A stretch of DNA of 9,597 nt from QHWK01 sp035315685 (GTDB taxonomy: Bacteria > Acidobacteriota > Vicinamibacteria > Vicinamibacterales > CAVVIG01): the NCBI GenBank assembly GCA_035315685.1, contig DATFXR010000761.1, forward strand, positions 1 through 9,597, written 5' to 3'. Positions 5,914 through 9,597 of this stretch are shown piece by piece (positions within the stretch are counted from its first letter, which is position 1; each line of letters begins with the position of its first letter). Made by a program: the position numbers and the translations under genes. The notes beneath the pieces are model-generated. The model had not been told where the DNA came from and made no database searches. It was given only the letters and a program-made list of their open reading frames with translations.

Positions 5914-8637
5914 TCAATGGCGCCGAAGCCAGAACCGCGTAAAAAAATCGTCCCACGACGATTGCCGCAGCTCCAATCCGTCGAGCAGCCACAGGTCGGA
6001 GCGGACATGCGCGATCGACGTCATGAACGTCGTTCCGGAGATACGACTGAACCCGCGCACCGGTTCACCGGAGACCGGCAGCGGCATGAAGTCAGCGGCG
6101 AGGACGTGTTCCGCTTTCGTTTCGACGTCCATGGACGTGAACGTGAGGTGACGGAGGTCGTCGCTCTGGCGGATCCCGAACAGCCGCCGCCCGTCTGCCG
6201 CCCAACCGAACGCCAGCCAGGACTGATCCAGCACTCGATTTGTTCGACCGTCGGGGGACACGATCGTGAGTCCGCTGTGGCCGTTGTACGCGATCCAGGT
6301 ACCCGCGGGGGACCATTGCACGATCGAGAGTGACACGATATCGCGGGCCAGCACTTCGGGCGCCGATCGCGCGCCGAAGCGCGCTTTCGCGAGCGTCCAC
6401 TCGCCGCGTCGCCCTTGCACGTACGCGATCCAGGCGCCGTCGGGCGACCACGTCGGAGAGTCCTGCGCGTACGGACCCGGGGCGAGTTGGACGGGCGGGC
6501 CGCCCGCAATCGGCGTAATCCAGATGCGCTGTCCTTCGGGTCCGAGGCGGTAGTACGCGATCAGTTGACCGTCCGGCGAAAACGCGCCGGCGCTGAGCAG
6601 GTGTGTCTGCCCCGGGTCGAAATCGCGCGGCGTCACAAGGGGACGTTCGAAGTCGCCGTTCGGACTGCGAAGCCAGATCTCCTCGTGGCCCGAACGATCG
6701 GTCGTGAACGCCATCTGACCACCGGATGGTGACCAGGTCGGATCCGTTTCGCTCCGCGACGTCGCCAGCAGCACCGTCGGCGCCGGATGATCGGCCGACA
6801 ACTGATACAGGTCGTAATCGGCGTCTTGAAGGCTCAACGCGATGCGACGTCCATCCGGGGACACAGCGGGATCGCTCTCGGTGCTTCCGGTGACGGTCAG
6901 CAAACGAGATCGCGCGCCGTCGGTGTCGGTCAACCACAAATGGGTGCCCGGATTCGGCGACCCAAGCGCGCTCACGATGTGGCGGCTGTCCGGCAGCCAG
7001 CTGAACCCCGGTGCAATCGTCGGCAGATCCGTCACGACTTCCGGCACGCGGCGTGGCGCGGCATCGCTCGTCGGAATCACCCAGAATTCCGGCCCGAATT
7101 TCTCCGCTTCCTCCCGCCACGGCACCACCCAGGTGCCCAGCTTCGATCCGTCAGGAGAGAAGCGAAGCATGTTCGCATCCGAGTAGCCACGGCGCAGACC
7201 GAACGGTGGACGCGCGTACTGCACCGGCGGTGACGTCGGCGGAGACGCGAACCACAGCGTTTGCAGCCCGTACAGCTCGTTGTCGCCGTTCGCAGATCGG
7301 AAGAATGCGAGCGTCTTGCCATCGGGTGACAGCGCGGCGCGGCCAACGTTCTCGAGCACCAGCTCCGGCTCGCCGCCGACAGTCAGGATCGACCACAGGC
7401 CGTTGCGATCGCGCGCGAGCGACGAGTAGTACAGGTGTGTGCCGTCGGGCGACCAGAACGGCTCGCGGCAGTCGAAGCGGCTGTGCGTCACCTGCGCGCG
7501 CTGTGGTGAGCCGAGCGTCTTGGTGAAGATCTGAAGCACTCCGTCCGTTTCGGCCGAATAGGCGATCGTCTTGCCGTCCGGCGACCATGCCGGCGTGCCC
7601 TGGTAACCGGCGTCGGTCGCGAACGGCGTGAATCGATATCGATCGAAGTTCTCCCCGGATCCGGCGCGCGTCGCACCGAGGCCGCCCAGGACGGCAGCGG
7701 CCAGGGCAACCGCCGCGACGACGAGCCATCGACGCCACCGGCTGCGGCGTGATTCGGGTTGCGCGACGTCGGCCGGCGCAACGAACTCCGGAAGGCGATC
7801 GCGCAGCATGCGCAGCTCGCGCGCCAGATCGCCGGTGGCCTCGTATCGCTGCCGCGCGTCTTTGGCGAGACACCGCTCGACGGTCCAGCGCACCGGCACG
7901 GGCACGCGCGCGTTCAGCTTGCCGATCGGCTCCGGATCGTCGTCGATAATCGCGGCGAGGACCTGCGCCGTCGTCTCGGCCGTGAACGCACGCCGGCCGG
8001 TCACCATTTCGTAGAGCGTGAGGCCGAACGAAAACTGATCGGTGCGGAAATCGAGGGCGGCGCCGCGCGCCTGCTCGGGGCTCATGTAGGGCACGGTGCC
8101 GACGATGACGCCCGTCGCCGTGAGCGTCGCGTTGCCGTCCGGCGCGGTCAGCCCGTCCTGCGCGCCGATCAGCGACAGGCCGAAATCGAGGATCTTCACG
8201 CGCCCGTCGGGCGTGATCATCACGTTCTCGGGCTTGACGTCGCGGTGGACGATGCCCGCTTTGTGGGCCGCGGCGAGGCCGTCGGCCATCTGCACGGCGA
8301 GGTCGAGCGCTTCGCGGATCGCGAGCGGCGCGCGCGACAGCACCTCGCGCAGCGACGTCCCGTCGACGAGCTCCGAGACGATGAACGGCGTCCCTTCGTG
8401 CACGCCGACGTCGTAGACGGCGACGATGTTGGGATGATTCAAGGCGCTCGCGGCCTGCGCCTCTTCGGTGAAGCGGCGCTGGCGCAGCGGGTCGGCGCCG
8501 GCGCGGGCGAGGACCTTGACCGCGACTTCGCGCTTCAGCCGCGGGTCGCGGCCGCGATACACTTCGCCCATTCCGCCCGCGCCGAGGGGCGCGACGACTT
8601 CGTAGGGCCCGAAGAAGCGGGGCGGCTGTACGCTCAC
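5914..8637 (-). CDS. Transmembrane Ser/Thr protein kinase with PD40 propeller
   Basis: The protein has 907 residues. Residues 11-275 form a PknB-type Hanks kinase with every key motif: glycine loop GAGGMG (19-24), Lys41 in VAVK, Glu59 of helix C, HRDVKPEN (131-138), DFG (151-153), activation-loop threonines 171, 173 and 175, and GTVPYMSPEQA (180-190). An active kinase is expected. Basic residues (SRRSRWRR, 296-303) precede a single membrane segment at about 304-322. The rest lies outside the membrane and carries about eleven PD40 (TolB/WD40-like) blades with cores such as WSPDGKTIAY, centred near residues 351, 395, 436, 493, 548, 592, 635, 687, 730, 775 and 812. The C-terminal MTSIAHVRSDLWLLDGL is typical of this family. 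It probably senses an envelope ligand or protein and phosphorylates cytoplasmic targets, the neighbouring FHA protein being the obvious candidate. The start is GTG 8637, just before the glycine loop as in relatives; no strong ribosome-binding site is seen. It heads the run of minus-strand genes. Confidence 0.93.
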   Translation of the reverse strand: MSVQPPRFFGPYEVVAPLGAGGMGEVYRGRDPRLKREVAVKVLARAGADPLRQRRFTEEAQAASALNHPNIVAVYDVGVHEGTPFIVSELVDGTSLREVLSRAPLAIREALDLAVQMADGLAAAHKAGIVHRDVKPENVMITPDGRVKILDFGLSLIGAQDGLTAPDGNATLTATGVIVGTVPYMSPEQARGAALDFRTDQFSFGLTLYEMVTGRRAFTAETTAQVLAAIIDDDPEPIGKLNARVPVPVRWTVERCLAKDARQRYEATGDLARELRMLRDRLPEFVAPADVAQPESRRSRWRRWLVVAAVALAAAVLGGLGATRAGSGENFDRYRFTPFATDAGYQGTPAWSPDGKTIAYSAETDGVLQIFTKTLGSPQRAQVTHSRFDCREPFWSPDGTHLYYSSLARDRNGLWSILTVGGEPELVLENVGRAALSPDGKTLAFFRSANGDNELYGLQTLWFASPPTSPPVQYARPPFGLRRGYSDANMLRFSPDGSKLGTWVVPWREEAEKFGPEFWVIPTSDAAPRRVPEVVTDLPTIAPGFSWLPDSRHIVSALGSPNPGTHLWLTDTDGARSRLLTVTGSTESDPAVSPDGRRIALSLQDADYDLYQLSADHPAPTVLLATSRSETDPTWSPSGGQMAFTTDRSGHEEIWLRSPNGDFERPLVTPRDFDPGQTHLLSAGAFSPDGQLIAYYRLGPEGQRIWITPIAGGPPVQLAPGPYAQDSPTWSPDGAWIAYVQGRRGEWTLAKARFGARSAPEVLARDIVSLSIVQWSPAGTWIAYNGHSGLTIVSPDGRTNRVLDQSWLAFGWAADGRRLFGIRQSDDLRHLTFTSMDVETKAEHVLAADFMPLPVSGEPVRGFSRISGTTFMTSIAHVRSDLWLLDGLELRQSSWDDFFTRFWLRRH

Positions 8638-8672
8638 AACGTGGTCGTGCGGTGAGGTGCCACCATACTGCT
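8638..8672. promoter_or_regulatory. Very short divergent control region, kinase / wHTH-FHA
   Basis: Only 35 bases separate the GTG of the kinase from the ATG at 8673, or 14 if the FHA gene starts at GTG 8652. Two full non-overlapping promoters do not fit, so the promoters must overlap or reach into coding DNA. The stretch holds GTG triplets at 8641, 8647, 8652 and 8657 (the last three spaced exactly five bases) and the 9-base palindrome GGTGCCACC at 8656-8664. These are possible binding sites for the winged-helix protein itself, but this is inferred. Confidence 0.35.
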
Positions 8673-9365
8673 ATGGCATCCGACGGTCAATCGTCCGCGC
8701 GTTCCGCCGTGCGTATCGCTTTCGGCCGCTGCGTGTTCGATCGCGGACGGCGCGAACTGGTGCGCGACGGCGCCGTGGTCCATGCCGGGCCGAAGCTGCT
8801 GAAGTTGCTCGAACTGCTGCTCGACACGCGACCGCGCGCGCTGACCAAGGAAGAAATCCACCGGGCGCTCTGGGTGGACACGTTCGTCTCCGACGCGACC
8901 CTCACCAGCCTGATCGCCGAGCTGCGCGCTGCCATCGGCGATGATGCGCGGCGGCCGCAGATCGTGAAGACGATCCACGGCTACGGGTACCGGTTCAGCG
9001 GCGACGTGGACGAGGCTGCGCCAGCGCCCGCGGCCGACAGCGGCACGGCCCGGTGCCGCATCGCGGTCGGCGATCGGGACATCGCGTTATCGCCGGGCGA
9101 GCATGTGCTCGGACGGTCCGACGCGGTGTCGGTCTTCGTCGACGACGCCGGCGCGTCGCGCCATCACGCGCGGATCACGATCACCAACGAGGGCGCCGCC
9201 ATCGAAGATCTGGGCAGCAAGAACGGTACGGTGCTCAACGGCAAGGCGCTCGACTGTCCCACCGCGCTCGGCGACGGCGATGTCATCGTCCTCGGAACGA
9301 CCGTGCTGAAGTTCCGAGTGCTCGCTCCCGCCGGGTCGACCGAAACACTCGATCGCCGCGGCTGA
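8673..9365 (+). CDS. Winged-helix DNA-binding protein with FHA domain
   Basis: The protein has 230 residues in two domains. Residues about 15-110 are an OmpR/CadC-type winged helix (Trans_reg_C): FGRCVFDRGRRELVRDG (17-33), helices through LLKLLELLLDTRPRALTKEEI, recognition helix VSDATLTSLIAELRAAIGD and wing IVKTIHGYGYRF (97-108). There is no receiver domain in front. An Ala/Pro linker leads to an FHA domain at about 128-215 with GRSD (147-150), SRHHARI (162-168) and GSKNGTVLNG (181-190). These carry the Arg, Ser, His and Asn that bind phosphothreonine, so it should be functional. The tail contains STETL (222-226). It probably regulates transcription in response to the adjacent Ser/Thr kinase, by binding phosphorylated kinase or being phosphorylated itself. 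ATG 8673 is chosen because MASDG precedes the domain; GTG 8652 would add seven residues. GAGG at 8654-8657 is rather far from the ATG. Confidence 0.9.
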   Translation: MASDGQSSARSAVRIAFGRCVFDRGRRELVRDGAVVHAGPKLLKLLELLLDTRPRALTKEEIHRALWVDTFVSDATLTSLIAELRAAIGDDARRPQIVKTIHGYGYRFSGDVDEAAPAPAADSGTARCRIAVGDRDIALSPGEHVLGRSDAVSVFVDDAGASRHHARITITNEGAAIEDLGSKNGTVLNGKALDCPTALGDGDVIVLGTTVLKFRVLAPAGSTETLDRRG

Positions 9366-9368
9366 CGA

Positions 9369-9394
9369 ATCCCGGAACATTCCCAGATTTTTCC
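9369..9394 (+). promoter_or_regulatory. Candidate promoter element (copy 2), ECF-like
   Basis: It begins ATCCCGGAA (9369-9377), has TTCC in the middle and ends TTTTCC, agreeing with the minus-strand element at 5301-5276 at 21 of 26 positions without gaps. It starts four bases after the stop of the FHA gene and lies about 48 bases before the next start codon. GGAAC could be an ECF-type -35, with a -10 near 9397-9403. It is intergenic in both places, so protein coding does not explain the match. Confidence 0.4.
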
Positions 9395-9442
9395 AAGGAC
9401 CGTGGAGCCGTGCGTGCGCGACCGTTACGGCGGAGGCGCACG

Positions 9443-9597
9443 ATGCGACTGAAACCATTACTGAACATCGCCCGAATCATCCCCGTCGTTGCAACGATCC
9501 TCGGCGCGACGGCGCCGCCGTCAATCGCCGCCGACGCCGTGTCGACCTGGAATGCGAATGCCGTCAATGCGACGGTCATCGGCGGGGAGAACGCCTT
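9443..9597 (+). CDS. Probable vanadium haloperoxidase/PAP2-like protein, N-terminus
   Basis: The first 51 codons are in the window and the gene continues past the right edge. The ATG follows GGAGG (9432-9436) at a spacing of six bases. The N-terminus has basic residues (MRLK), a hydrophobic stretch (IARIIPVVATILGATAPP) and a likely signal-peptidase site near SIAADA. The mature start, DAVSTWNANAVNATVIGGENA, matches how many exported vanadium-dependent haloperoxidase/PAP2-superfamily proteins begin (a Trp-Asn pair, then a helix before the conserved HAA.HDA-type region). No catalytic residue is included, so the assignment is tentative; what is certain is an exported protein. Its upstream element at 9369-9394 suggests its own promoter rather than read-through from the FHA gene. 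Confidence 0.55.
   Translation, partial: MRLKPLLNIARIIPVVATILGATAPPSIAADAVSTWNANAVNATVIGGENA

Noticed and set aside
3506..6333. Long plus-strand frames opposite the kinase, lipoprotein, barrel and redoxin genes (for example 3506-4426, 3948-5057, 5054-6151)
   Set aside because: Arg/His/Asp-rich peptides with no recognisable domain. They mirror the minus-strand genes, as expected in GC-rich DNA.
5914..7620. Repeated DNA strings around ccgtcgggcgac in the kinase gene
   Set aside because: They encode the WSPDG core of PD40 blades, so they are protein repeats and not DNA repeats or a CRISPR.

Overview
This is GC-rich DNA with dense shadow reading frames. The gene types suggest a soil-type Acidobacteriota, perhaps the Vicinamibacteria: a Ser/Thr kinase carrying a C-terminal PD40 (TolB-like) propeller, an OmpR-type winged helix fused to an FHA domain, an enterochelin-esterase-like secreted hydrolase and a probable vanadium haloperoxidase. 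This placement comes from gene content only, because no rRNA or other marker gene is present.

Layout. The first 36 bases are the N-terminus of a minus-strand NAD(P)-binding protein that runs off the left edge. After a 447-base divergent spacer come two plus-strand secreted hydrolases: an esterase (484-1611) and, beyond a 440-base spacer with two doubtful small ORFs, a beta-lactamase-family (S12) serine hydrolase with a lipoprotein-like signal (2052-3509). A convergent spacer follows. The stretch 3692-8637 is then all on the minus strand. In transcription order it holds a PD40 Ser/Thr kinase (8637-5914), a small exported lipoprotein-like protein with a receiver-like secondary-structure pattern (5863-5327), an outer-membrane beta-barrel-like protein whose signal peptide lies in a different frame from its body (5248-4245), and a TlpA-like redoxin (4240-3692). 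A winged-helix/FHA protein (8673-9365) diverges from the kinase across only 35 bases. The right edge cuts a plus-strand exported protein that looks like the start of a vanadium-dependent haloperoxidase/PAP2-like enzyme (9443 onward).

How the genes may work together. A transmembrane kinase with an extracytoplasmic propeller sits head to head with a DNA-binding protein that carries a phosphothreonine-recognition (FHA) domain. This suggests a one-kinase/one-regulator phosphosignalling pair, similar in logic to mycobacterial PknH/EmbR but with a different architecture. The genes after the kinase all encode predicted exported proteins, so the envelope may be the output. A 26-base element matching at 21 positions lies upstream of both the beta-barrel gene and the haloperoxidase-like gene and may be a shared promoter, possibly of ECF-sigma type. 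No mobile element, CRISPR array, tRNA or rRNA was seen.
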